NCBI GenBank assembly: GCA_943737045.1
Contig: CALSFV010000303.1
Coordinates: forward strand, 124,001 to 188,000
DNA from: Parapristionchus giblindavisi
Lineage: Eukaryota; Nematoda; Chromadorea; Rhabditida; Diplogasteridae
Reading direction: 5' to 3'
Length of the DNA: 64,000 bases
Shown: piece after piece, positions 1 through 10,688 of the stretch
Layout: each line of letters begins with the position of its first letter
Position numbering within the stretch: the first letter of the stretch is position 1
Made by a program: the position numbers and the translations under genes
The notes under the pieces: model-generated
The model's input: only the letters and a program-made list of their open reading frames with translations
Told to the model about the DNA's origin: nothing
Database searches by the model: none

Positions 1-111
1 TCAGAAGCTGTCACCTGAATGGAAAAATGTATCCGCAGTAAGACTGAGCTGCTACAATCCTCCTAGAATATTATATTTCATGCTGAATTGTATCGTACCT
101 GTTTTGATCTA
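1..111. other. Intergenic, no feature recognised
   Basis: No coding signature seen. The 5' side of the first mariner element begins at 112. Confidence 0.4.
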
Positions 112-1040
112 CAGGGTGGGGATTAATTATGGTGACACCGTAAAAAACGGAATATCTTTTTTTCAAAAAATAGAGTTCCGTTCAAATGTATACCAAATAA
201 TCATCAAACATCTGGGAATACAATAAAACAATCATTGATCGATTCTGCCTCCATTGGACTTGATGACGTCCTTGAGACGGGAGGCGGACGGCTCTCTAAT
301 TGTACGCGGGTAGGGCAGACCTTCATGATCTTGTTCTCCGATGAGAAGCTGTTCATCCTGCACTCCACCTATAACTCCCAGAGTCACCGAGTGCTTACTA
401 CGGACCACCAAGTTACCAATTACAATGGTCTGATTGTCCATACCGCCTCCAAACCCCCAAAAACTAATGGTTTGGACAGGGATTTTCGCCTATGCAAAGA
501 CATGCCTGGTTTTTGTGAATCCGGGCGCCAAGATCAACAAGGAGTGCCTAGGGAAGATAGTCAACCTCCCCTGGAGCCGTTCCCACTTCGGAAACTGCTC
601 GTGGACCTCCGAGCAGGATGGAACGCAAGTTTATAAGGCAAAAATCGTTAAGGGGTGATGAAAGGAACAGTTTTCCGAATTTATCCGAGTACATTATTGG
701 CTGCCTCCTAGCCCGATCTCAGCCCCTGGCCTACTCAGCCTGGGGCACCTTGGAGGATAGGTCCTGCACTACTCACCACCCAAAGCTGGAGTCCCTGAAG
801 AAGTCCTTGGAGAAGGAGTGGTCGAAGATGAACAGCACTTACCTGCGTACAGTGAGAGGGGCGTCCGCCTCCCGTCTCAAGGACGTCATCAAGTCCAATG
901 GAGGCAGAATCGATCAATGATTGTTTTATTGTATTCCCAGATGTTTGAAGATTATTTGGTATGCATTTGAACGGAACTCGATATTTTTCAAAAAAAGATA
1001 TTCCGTTTTTATGTTGTCACCATAATTAATCCCCACCCTG
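112..1040 (+). mobile_element. Palindromic mariner-type element, defective
   Basis: 929 bp between TA dinucleotides (110-111 and 1041-1042), with termini CAGGGTGGGGATTAATTATG. Long inverted repeats of about 190 bp on each side include the 3' end of a transposase gene: the right arm encodes SASRLKDVIKSNGGRIDQ and the left arm is its inverted copy. Between them, plus-strand fragments in two frames read KLMVWTGIFAYAKTCLVFV and RSHFGNCSW, then WTSEQDGTQVYKAK, the catalytic-core region of IS630/Tc1/mariner transposases, in which a W-x-x-QQDGAPAHKAK motif is typical. The frame is broken several times and the N-terminal half is missing, so it is non-autonomous. Confidence 0.88.
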
Positions 1041-2441
1041 TATGGTGCAGCCGCAAGCGCAGTCAGTCTGTTTTATCTTCATTTCATTAAAATCTCTTCC
1101 CCCCGCCTAGACGAATAAATTGTGGTTTGGACAGTGCTGGGAATTCATAATTTACGTGACTGCTCTGTCTGAATTTTATTAGGTTGATAGGAAAATGATT
1201 AGACCTTGTTTTGAGCTACTCGAGCTTCGGACACGGACATGAGTCACAACGCTCCCAAACAACTAAGTGTTATCTACTATGAGCATAATTTTTAACACCT
1301 TCTTCATTGGGAAAAAGCCTCGAGCTATGGGGTGCTATGCGCGTGATGCATGAAAAGCATTGCGTGCACCCCTTTATAATGCCGCAATATTGTCCCGTTC
1401 TGGTGATCGCCGAACGGAATGAAGCATTGGAAATTTCAGAATATGAAGTCTCATGTCGATTCCACTTACATACCCTAATAGAAGATTGCAAAATCTGTAA
1501 CTACTCCCCTATCAACCTAATAATCTCAATTGCACTGACAATATTAAGCATTGTAAAGAAGTCGAAATGAGAAAATATTCTTTTTGAACACTCTCTAGCT
1601 TCTTTATTCTTTTTTTTTTCTTGAATTTTTTCCACAGCGGCCGAAACTCGGTAAGGAACACTGTATTCCTTACATTTGCGCATTCTTTTCCATAGACGTT
1701 ATAGACGTTGTGAATGGTAATTAAATTTGTACACTTTAATAAAGAATAATTTAACTAATACAATTTTTTTAGATGATTCTCCATATATTCTATATCATTA
1801 ATAATATGTCAACAATGAGTGAAAAGACAAAAGTTGTTCATAGATCACTGACACGATCTCTACTCATCACTGTGAGCTTTTTTAATATTTGCAGGGGCAA
1901 TTTAACGTTTATCAACTCTCATCCAGAGGAAAAAGGTGTGAGAACGAGAACAGAACAAAAAGCGTAAATTTAAACTGGGAAACATCTTTTTGTTATCTTA
2001 CGGCTTCGTGATGATCTCAAGCCGTTTCCCCAGTCATGTGTGACGTACGTCTATTGTGTATTACGGACGCATATTACAATGTGTGAACCCCGAATGAAAG
2101 TTTAGCTTACATAATGAGATCACATGATCCCGAGTGGATATCACATGATAGGAAGACTGTGTACACACGTCACATAAATGTATTCAAGAACCCGTTTTTT
2201 GTGCATTTGTCGTTCTATCCTCAAAGTAAACGCGAAACGAATTAAAAATATGCTAAATATTTTAATTGTTATTGCTGTTTATTTCTATAGACTCGAGAAA
2301 TACTAATTTGGCTATCTGCATTGGAAGCACTCAAAATGAAAGTGTGAGAGCACTGCGAGAGTGAAGAGTTTCAAAATACCACTATCACTGCGTCTGCACA
2401 AGAACGCAGTGGGAGTAATGCTGATGTGCAATTCGTACATA
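1041..2441. other. Intergenic DNA without recognised gene
   Basis: About 1.4 kb of AT-rich sequence between two transposons. Open frames are short and lack domain or splice evidence. Nothing further recognised. Confidence 0.5.
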
Positions 2442-4033
2442 CAGTACCGTGCAAAAGTATATCCACTTTTGCTTTTTTTCGTCATAACTTTTTTCAAACT
2501 CAACCGATCATGTCCAGCTTTTCAGGGATTATTTTGAGAGTATTTTCACGTGTTTTACACAACAAATTAGTCAGGGTGAACTCTTATGGTGAAATTTATT
2601 TCAAATTTATTAAAAATCACAAAAGTCAGATTTTCGGTTTTTTCGATTTCGTCTTAATTTTTTCACTCATTTCGCTACCAATGTGTGTTATATCGTTTTA
2701 AAACTATAAAACGGTCTCCCGGGAGCAAGAATATACCGATATTCGAGCGAGAATCCATTCGTCGTGGACGTCAGATGGGACTGCCCGCAGTCACAGTCTC
2801 ACAGCAGTTCCGGATGTCTGTTTCGACTATTCACAAGGTCAACAAAACTCCAACCGATGCTCAAACAATGAAGAAAACTTATGTACGATCTCACAAGACG
2901 ACCACGATATCTACTCGTCTGATTACTTGTATCTCGAAGGAGAACCCGAGGCTCAATGCAAGGGACGTCAATCGGGAACTGGCGGAATTTCACCAAATTA
3001 TTGTACCTAAAGCATATAAACTTGGCAGAAAAGATGTTTGAGGTGCCCGTCTACATCATGCACTGTCGTCTTCGTGCGTCGGGACTATTCAGAAGTCTGC
3101 ATAACTAGAAACCGCTGATCCCCGAAACGATTCGCAAAGCAATAATCGTAAGGGCAAAAGAGCACATTGATTGGACTCCCGAACAATAGACGTAGGTCGT
3201 ATTCACAGACGAAATCAAGTTTCTGATGATTTTTTTCGGGAGAATAACCCATGTTAGTCGTCAGGTTGGCACTAGATTTGATTTGAAGTGCCAGCTGGCC
3301 ACCGTGAAGCATGGAGGAGGATCGTTGATGTTGTGGGGTTATTTCTCTGCAGATGGGGTCGGCCCCCTAGTCCATATGAATGGAATTATGAGTAAGGAGG
3401 ACAACAATAATATCCTAGAGACCCATTTCTTTCCTTTAAACATCTTTTCTACCAAGTTTAGAAGCTTTAGGTACAAGAATTTGGTGAAATTCCGCCAGTT
3501 ATCGCTTGATGTCCATTCTTGTGAACATCGGGTTCTCCTTTGAGATGCGAGTAATCGGACGATCAGATGTCAAAATCGTCTTGCGAGGTCGTTCATTAGT
3601 CTTCTTTATTGTTTGAGCATAGATTGGAGTTTTGATGACCTTGTGGATAGTCGATAAAGACATCCGGACTTGCTATGAGAGAGTGTCTGCGGTCAGCACA
3701 TCTGACGTTCACGACAAATGGGTAATCACTCGCATATCGTTAGATTCTTACTCCCAAGATACCTTGTCATAGTTCTAAAACGATATAACACACATTGGTA
3801 GCGAAATGAGTGAAAAAATTAAGACGAAATCGAAGAAAACGAAAATCTCACTTTTGTGATTTTTGATAAATTTGAAATAAATTTCACCATAAGAGTTCAC
3901 CCGGGCTAATTTGTTGTGTAAAACACGTGAAAATACTCTCAAAATACTCCCTGAAAAGCTGGACATGATCGGTTGAGTTTGAAAAAAGTTATGACGAAAA
4001 AAGCAAAAGTGGATATACTTTTGCACGGTACTG
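2442..4033 (+). mobile_element. Palindromic Tc1-like element with inverted transposase halves
   Basis: Flanked by TA (2440-2441, 4034-4035), with termini CAGTACCGTGCAAAAGTATA as in Tc1-family elements. Left arm 2442 to about 3030 and right arm about 3435-4033 are inverted copies that include the start of a Tc1-type transposase: [20 protein letters not shown], a helix-turn-helix-like SQQFRMSVSTIHKV, then [18 protein letters not shown]. The central part (3226-3420, plus strand) encodes the Tc1 signature [20 protein letters not shown]. The reading frame is interrupted and the C-terminal third is replaced by the inverted N-terminal arm, so the element is defective and forms a roughly 590-bp-arm foldback. 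Confidence 0.9.
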
Positions 4034-4234
4034 TATATGGAGATCTACCGATACACCATAGGCCACACTATTAGCTAACAATAAGCTATAGATTATGAAA
4101 ATATTACATGTAAAGTGCATGTGCATCTATTAATATTTTCCATTTAATGATTTATGATTATCAGGTGTCAATAGTGCTCTTCTTTCTGGTCATCCCGAGT
4201 GGCGCATGCTTTGCTCAAATTTACTTCACAATCA

Positions 4235-4955
4235 ACTCGCCATGTAAGAGGCCGTTTGTGTAAGAGTCGGACAAATCTGGGTGAGGGTTGGCACAGGCCA
4301 AAAAATTTAATACCCTCAAAACTTGTGTATAGGGGTTATCGACCTCGCTGATGAAGATGTGCATAGTCATTTTGGCTCCAGTGGTCCCGCAACGCCTGGG
4401 AGGGATTACGGTAGCATCACGTTTTCAAGCCGTTCTCGATCCGTTGTTGAGCTAGAGGTATGAAAATTGGGCTCCTGGAACAGAATTCGATGGCGATTGA
4501 GAGACGCCTCTTGCAAGGCGCACATCATTATATCGAGCCAATGAAAGCTTTCTCGACGGAGATAAGGGATCAAAATACATCGTTGGAATCCTCTCGTCAC
4601 GCCGGTTCGAACTGTCATACTCGCTAGGCTCGCAACCGTCTCAATCAAAATTTCCAATAATCCACCTTTTGGAAAATTAGTAGACAGCCATCATCGCCAT
4701 CGAATTCTGTCCCAGGAGCCCAATTTTCATACCTCTAGCTCTACCATGGAGCGAGAACGGATTGAAAACGTGATTATACCGTAATCACGCCCAGGCGTTG
4801 CGGGACCACTAGAGCCAAAATGACTATGCACATCTTCATCAGCGAGGTCGATAACCCCTGTACACAAGTTTTGAGGGTATTAAAATTTTTGGCCTGTGCC
4901 AACCCTTGTTCAACTTTTACGCAAACGTCCTCGTAAGTTTTCAAACAGCTAAATT
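4235..4955. repeat. Foldback repeat, arms ~4235-4500 and ~4690-4955
   Basis: The two arms are imperfect inverted copies sharing GGTTGGCACAGGCC, TGCATAGTCATTTTGGCTCC and GGAGCCCAATTTTCATACC in opposite orientations, around a roughly 190-bp centre. No transposase is recognised and termini and target duplication are not clear. Probably a non-autonomous DNA transposon. Confidence 0.75.
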
Positions 4956-6595
4956 TCAAAATAATTAAATAATTCATGCATATTTTTCCCAATTAAGATA
5001 TCGTTCCTGTTGCTTTTCACGTCATGTCACTGCATGCTGGTATTCACTCGTTCGTTCTGATTTTGACCACGCCCATTTATCGATCAATTGTAGCGAAAAG
5101 AGTAAGACTAGAACACTAAGTTATCGCTGACTTTTTCATAATTACATTGATGTTTCAGATGAGCATCTTCACATGCAGTAGTCACACAGCAGTCAAAGTC
5201 TCAACGAGTCTACCATCTCGTGGGCGTTACACACAGAATTAAATTTCCCCGAGTTTGGATAGTTTTCGAACGATTTGTCAATATTCTGGTTAGCCTGTAT
5301 ATGGGCAAATTGTGTACACAAGTAGGGAAAGTTGAGAAATCAATCGCCCATATTTGGGCAGGTTTGCTCTCCGTGCACGAGAAAATTTGCTATAAGATGA
5401 TCCACGATCTGTCGTGGCTTGCTTCAAATTGTTTCATTCTCTAGTTTATGTAAAATGCCGATATGCAATGATATTCCCACGTCTTATAATTTTTAATAAA
5501 AGTATGCATTCTGCTATGGTTACCGATCAGTGGTTAAACACCAATTGAGAAACCACCTGGCAATAATTCGATTACAAACTTTAGGCCTACCTCTTTAACA
5601 TGTCGAATTACATTTTTTGAGCAAATATTTATAAATAAAATAGTATAACACATGAAAGCATTTGACCTTTTTGGTTCTTATCAAGGTGGTTTTAGAAGTA
5701 AAAGATCTACAACAACTCAACTAGTTGAAACATACTCATACTATCACTCCATTCTAAGACAAAATATTTCAACACAATATTCTTTGATAATAAAAATTCC
5801 TTTGACTCCATGGATCGACTATTAGGGGGTTCGGCGACAGATCATAAATCGGTTGGGAGAAGTACGCGGTAAGGCAGAAACATTATCTTGTTTATTTGTT
5901 CTTTATAGAAAATTGTAGTACAAATGACATGTGTATTTTGTACATTTTATGAAACCCTTATTTAGCGATCTATACTCGTAATGTATGGTACATGAAACTT
6001 GAACTTTCTTTCAAAAAGCCGAACTTTCAAAAAGCCTCAATCAACAAAAGTCGTAGGGTATCTGCATATTTGTTTTTTTATTGTTCATACTTTTCTATTA
6101 CTACTACCTACTACTTTACTTTTGCTGTTCCAATATTTTTATTCGTCTCTTTTTTTATTTTATTTTTGTATTTGCATGCTTTCCCTTTTCTCATTTCCCT
6201 CATCCCACGAATCACGGAAGTGATAAATGTTATTTTTATTATCATAAATATTTTCAAAATAGAAGAAATCGATAGCGGAAGCATTTACTAATTAAAAATT
6301 AATTTAAAAAATCTTGGTTGTTTTATTTGTCGTTGTTTACTTTTCGAGAAAAGGGCTACGAGCTAAAATTATTTGTCTTAAATTTAAGATCATAATTCCC
6401 CCAGTATCTCCAGACGTCGATAAAATATTTCTCATTATCAAATATCTTTTCACACTTTTCTCTACGATTTCGTCCATTACTTGCTTTGCTGCAATATATT
6501 CCAGCAAGAAGACCACAGTGACGTATCGTTTTTTACTACTTAACATTGTCGTAAGTTTTAAATTGGCGACTCTCCCCTCCTATCATAGAGTACTA
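4956..6595. other. Intergenic AT-rich DNA
   Basis: Mostly AT-rich with pyrimidine-rich stretches (about 6070-6220) that give spurious Phe/Leu/Ser-rich frames. Apart from the LINE relic at 5679-5822 no gene or repeat is recognised. A short GATCATAAATCGGTTGGG segment at about 5838 resembles the foldback termini at 45.8 and 46.3 kb. Confidence 0.5.
5679..5822 (+). mobile_element. Relic of CR1-type LINE reverse transcriptase
   Basis: Reads [18 protein letters not shown] and, after a gap, a FFDNKNSFDSMDRLL-like segment. These match [19 protein letters not shown] and [16 protein letters not shown] of the intact LINE at 56234-58927. Only about 145 bp remains. Confidence 0.8.
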
Positions 6596-7736
6596 CACCG
6601 TAATCCTCTCTCTCACCTATTCTGTCGTTCGGTGAGATTGCCATCCTTTGTGTTCTCCCTGTACACAGCGATCGCCTGCCACAGACACTGATGGGGAAAG
6701 CGAGCGAAGAGTTTGGAGAGAATGTACTGAAAGAGATCAAAGATCAAAGATTAAAGATCAAAGACCAAAGATTAGAGATCAGAGATGTCATTTCATCCAT
6801 TGTCATGATATTAAGATCGATCACTGGTTCGTAGCTTCAGCATCAGGCAATGTTTAAAAATCGATAAATCGATAAATCAATAAATGAATAGATCACTCGC
6901 CTGTAGCGTGGCGAAGACACTCGGGGAAGGGTGAGTGATGCGTGAGATGAGCTGAGGAAAGGCGGGGAAGAAAACGGTGATGGGAAGAGAATCGAATACT
7001 CTCCTCATTGCTGTATTCAACTGAAAATATGTAAATTTTCCATGATAGTGATAGATAAAAAAATAAAATTAAATCAATTAAATCAAGCACAATCTCCTCT
7101 CCAACCTCCCTCGCCCACAGTTCCCCATCAGTCTTCTTGCCTGTCTTGTTCGCCGTCTAAATATCGTCACACTGTAATGGAGGGCAAATAGAAATTATAC
7201 AAATGCAAAGGCCAATGCTATTTATTTAATACTTCACATTATACTTTAGGAAGAAGCACCACCCAATGAACTCCAGGGAGTTTGTCAAGCAAGTCAAGTT
7301 AAGGTCATATAACTTATCGTGTGCCTTCGATATCATAAAAATAAGTGGAAAAAAATATTTAAAAAATTCTGAACGAAATATACAGTGATCTGAAGCGCGT
7401 GATCTGGAAACTTCCTAGTTTTATCGGCTTCGGCCATACATGATATGTTGATACGGGAACGATTTTGTGTAACAGTTGATTTTAAAAAAACATCTAAAAG
7501 TTTCAAAACATGTTTTTTTCATGATTTGTACATAGAGATCTCAACTCTTCCAAGTAAGTTGGTCTGCCTGACATTAAATCAATCAATAAAACAGAGACTA
7601 AATCGATTTAATCAATAGATGAAACAAAAAAAATCAATCAATAAAACAAGTTCAAAATAGAAAAAAGATTATCCTCGATCTTACCAATTTCTGGGTGACA
7701 TCCAGCCATATGGTCAACATTCGAGGAACGGCATGG
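6596..7736 (-). pseudogene. Partial direct duplicate of ATR exons 62-65, decayed
   Basis: Near-identical to 16331-17713, same orientation. Exon copies: 65' 6617-6726, 64' 6901-7020, 63' 7097-7171, and the 3' part of exon 62 at 7685-7736. Exon 63' has an in-frame stop (TCG to TAG at 7057 of the local numbering equivalent, plus-strand 7157-7159), and its donor GT has become GA (7095-7096). Relative to the intact copy it lacks about 150 bp corresponding to 16542-16692 and about 100 bp near 16930-17030. The copy stops inside exon 62 and the TTAGGC-type array begins within a few bases. Few mismatches otherwise, so the duplication is recent. It cannot make a kinase: no catalytic exon is present. 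Confidence 0.93.
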
Positions 7737-7739
7737 TCA

Positions 7740-9470
7740 TTTATTCATTCATTTCATTTCATTTAGTGTAGTTAATTTCATTTAGGCTTAGGCTCAGCAT
7801 TTAATTTTCATTTAGGCTTAGGGTTAGCACTAATTTCATTTAGGGTTAGGCTTAGCATTTTTTTCATTTCGGCTTAGGCTTAGCATTTTTTTCATTTAGC
7901 CTTAGGCTTAGCATTTTTTTTCATTTAGGCTTAGCCTTAGCATTAATTTTTCATTTAGGCTTAGGCTTAGCATTTATTTTTCATTTAGGCTTAGGCTTAG
8001 CATTTTTTCATTTAGGCTTAGGCTTAGCATTTATTTAGGCTTAGGGTTAACATTTTTTCATTTAGGCTTAGGCTTAATATTTAATTTTCATTTAGGCATT
8101 TATTTTTTATTTATTATTCATTTCATTACATTCATTTCATTTATTTATTTTTTTCATTTATTTTTCATTTCATTTCATTCATTTCATTTATTTATTCTTT
8201 TTCATTTAGGATTAGGCTTAGCATTTATTTTTCACTTACGCTTAGGCTTAGAATTTTTTTCATTTAGGCTTAGGCTTAGTATATATTTTTCATTTAGGCT
8301 TAGGCTTAGCATTTTTTTCATTTAGGCTTAGGCTTAGCATTTATTTAGGCTTAGGCTTAATATTTTTTCATTTAGGCTTAGGATTAATATTTATTTTTCA
8401 TTTAGGCATTTATTTATTATTTATTATTCATTTCATTACATTCATTTCATTTATTTATTTTTTTCATTTATTTTTCATTTCATTTCATTCATTTCATTTA
8501 TTTATTCTTTTTCATTTAGGCTTAGGCTTAGCATTTATTTTTCACTTAGGCTTAGGCTTAGCATTAGCATTTATTTAGACTTAGGCGTAGCATTAAGGCT
8601 TAGGCTTAGCATTTTTTAATGAAAAAATAATGGAAAATGCTAAGCGTAATCCTAAATAAATGCTAAGCCTAAAATAAATGCTAAGCCTAAGCCTAATGAA
8701 AAAAAGCTAACCCTACACCTAAATGAAAAATAAATGCTAAGCCTAAGCCTAAATGAAAAAAAAAATGCTAAACCTAAGCCTAAATGAAAAAAATGCTAAG
8801 CCTAAGCCTAAATGAAAAATAAATGCTAGGCCTAAGTCTAAATGAAAAAAAATGCTAAGCCTAAGCCTAAATGAAAAATAAATGCTAAGAATAAGCCTAA
8901 ATGAAAAATAAATGCTAAGCCTAAGCCTAAATAAATGCTAAGCCTAAGCTTAAATAAATATTAAGCATAAGCCTAAATAAATGCTAAGCCTAAGCCTAAA
9001 TGAGAAATAAATCCTAAGCCTAAGCCTAAATGAAAAATAAATGCTAGGCCTAAGTCTAAATGAAAAAAAATGCTAAGCCTAAGCCTAAATGAAAAATAAA
9101 TGCTAAGCCTAAGCCTAAATAAATACTAAGTCTAAGCCTAAATAAATGCTAAGCCTAAGCCTAAATGAGAAATAAATGCTAAGCCTAAGCCTAAATAAAT
9201 ACTAAGTCTAAGCCTAAATAAATGCTAAGCCTAAGCCTAAATAAATACTAAGTCTAAGCCTAAATAAATGCTAAGCCTAAGCCTAAATGAGAAATAAATG
9301 CTAAGCCTAAGCCTAAATGAAAAATAAATGCTAAGCCTAAGCCTAAATGAAAAATTAATGCTAAGCCTAAGCCTAATGGAAAAAAATGCTAAGCCTAAGC
9401 CTAAATAAATGCTAAGCCTAAGCCTAAATGAAAAATAAATACACATACCTAAATGAAAAAAATGCTAACC
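7740..9470. repeat. Interstitial telomere-like array, TTAGGC then GCCTAA (head to head)
   Basis: About 1.7 kb of degenerate units of the form CATTTAGGCTTAGGCTTAG plus an A/T-rich spacer (20-35 bp each). From 7780 to about 8620 the plus strand reads TTAGGC. From about 8625 to 9450 it reads GCCTAA, so orientation inverts once near 8625. TTAGGC is the canonical nematode telomere repeat. Two ends joined at their telomeres would give this arrangement, but the units are satellite-like with spacers, so a telomere-derived satellite that was inverted is also possible. Sub-blocks with ATTTCATTTCATT spacers repeat at about 8095-8215 and 8405-8520. Confidence 0.9.
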
Positions 9471-10351
9471 TTTATCTATGGTAGACCAGTTAGACAACCT
9501 ATACCTAAGAGAATTTGTAGTAAGTGATTAGAGTAGGAGAGAGTAGAATAGGAAGTGACTACCGCGACAAAAACATATACTAAAATTGCTCGAGTTTCAT
9601 TTGGTTTGATCAGAGAAAATCGCATTGTTGTCTTCGATAAAATTGGAAATAAGCAAAAAAGTTCTCTATGCTTCACTTTTTCATTGTTCGTTTAAAGCTG
9701 CTTTGATACACATAATGTAATAGATTTATCACACCGAAGTTAGCAGTTCAATCGTTATAATAAATTAGAAATCAATCAATATTATTGAACAAAATACGAA
9801 ACCGTTACACAATTTGGCAGAATGAGTAACCCTGCACAATATTCGAGGAGTGAGAGCTAAAGTTTAAAAAAATAAAACACATCAGAATTTAAGGAAATCT
9901 AAAAAAAGTTAAAGCCGGGAATAGATATTCGGGACAATCAATCAATAATAGCACAGTTAACATACGCTGGTATTTCAAAACTTAACGTGTACTTATCATT
10001 TTCTCTTGAAGTAGACTTGTAAGTATACTTCAATTGGTGTAATACTGTAATGTATTTCGTCAAACGTCCCTTCACTTGAAGTAGATTTATAGTAAACTTC
10101 GAGTAGTGACGTTTTAGTAGGCTTTAAGTTTTGAAATACCAGAGCCAGGAGTGGATGATCTTTACAAAGAATGAGATTGGAATGAATTTCATAAAGGGCT
10201 AGTGAAACAGTCGTACACGTATTAGAACAGGCAGATATTAAAACAATGAAGAGATCAAAGATCAATATATTCACAAGTAAGGAAAGATCTACAAAACACT
10301 ATAAATGCCAAAAGATCAAAGATCAAAGATTAAAGACAAAGATCAACAAAT
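9471..10351. other. Region 3' of ATR, with a short palindromic MITE
   Basis: No gene seen. A MITE-like palindrome spans about 9967-10142 with TGGTATTTCAAAACTTAA termini in inverted orientation. The stretch next to the stop codon contains GATCAAA-type microsatellite and a small imperfect duplication of the stop region (about 10261-10290 versus 10341-10370). The ATR 3' UTR must lie here. Confidence 0.6.
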
Positions 10352-10688
10352 TCACATGTAAGGGGACCATCCTGAATACATCTGTGCGAGAATCGTCTCA
10401 TCTGTAGCGATCTCGATCAATTTGGACACCTGCAAGAGTTCAAAGATCAAATAACAGTAAAATCTAAGTCTAAAGATCAAAGATCACACTTAGCCAAGAT
10501 TAACCAAGGCTTGATGATCATCTAGATCTACATTAACTTCGATATTAAAATCTAGTTTTAAAGTTAAAGTCTAAACATCAAAGATCAATTACAACTACCG
10601 TACCTGTCCCTTGACACTCATCGGAGGCGCATTCAGAGTGTGCTTCTTCAGCGTCTTCGGAGTGACGATATGTCCCTTCAGACGCAAT
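10352..10688 (-). CDS. atr: ATR exons 80-81 (residues ~2596-2649, FATC domain and stop)
   Basis: Exons 80 (10604-10688) and 81 (10352-10429). Exon 80 gives LRLKGH...[10 protein letters not shown], matching the PRD/FATC junction (human LPLSIEGHV). Exon 81 gives [25 protein letters not shown] and the stop TGA at 10352-10354. The C-terminal GW-x-PYM signature is typical of ATR FATC ends, which are needed for kinase activity. Exon 80 uses an AAG acceptor and a GTACGGTA donor. No AATAAA hexamer is obvious just downstream on the minus strand, so the 3' end of the transcript is not placed. Confidence 0.97.

Noticed and set aside
5992..6291. Phe/Leu-rich possible membrane protein
   Set aside because: It is a T-rich low-complexity tract open in several frames, with no start context or conserved feature.
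6596..7736. Second ATR paralogue
   Set aside because: Only four partial exons, a nonsense codon, a lost donor and no kinase region.
9237..9446. Short repetitive protein in the TTAGGC array
   Set aside because: It is translation of the telomere-like repeat.
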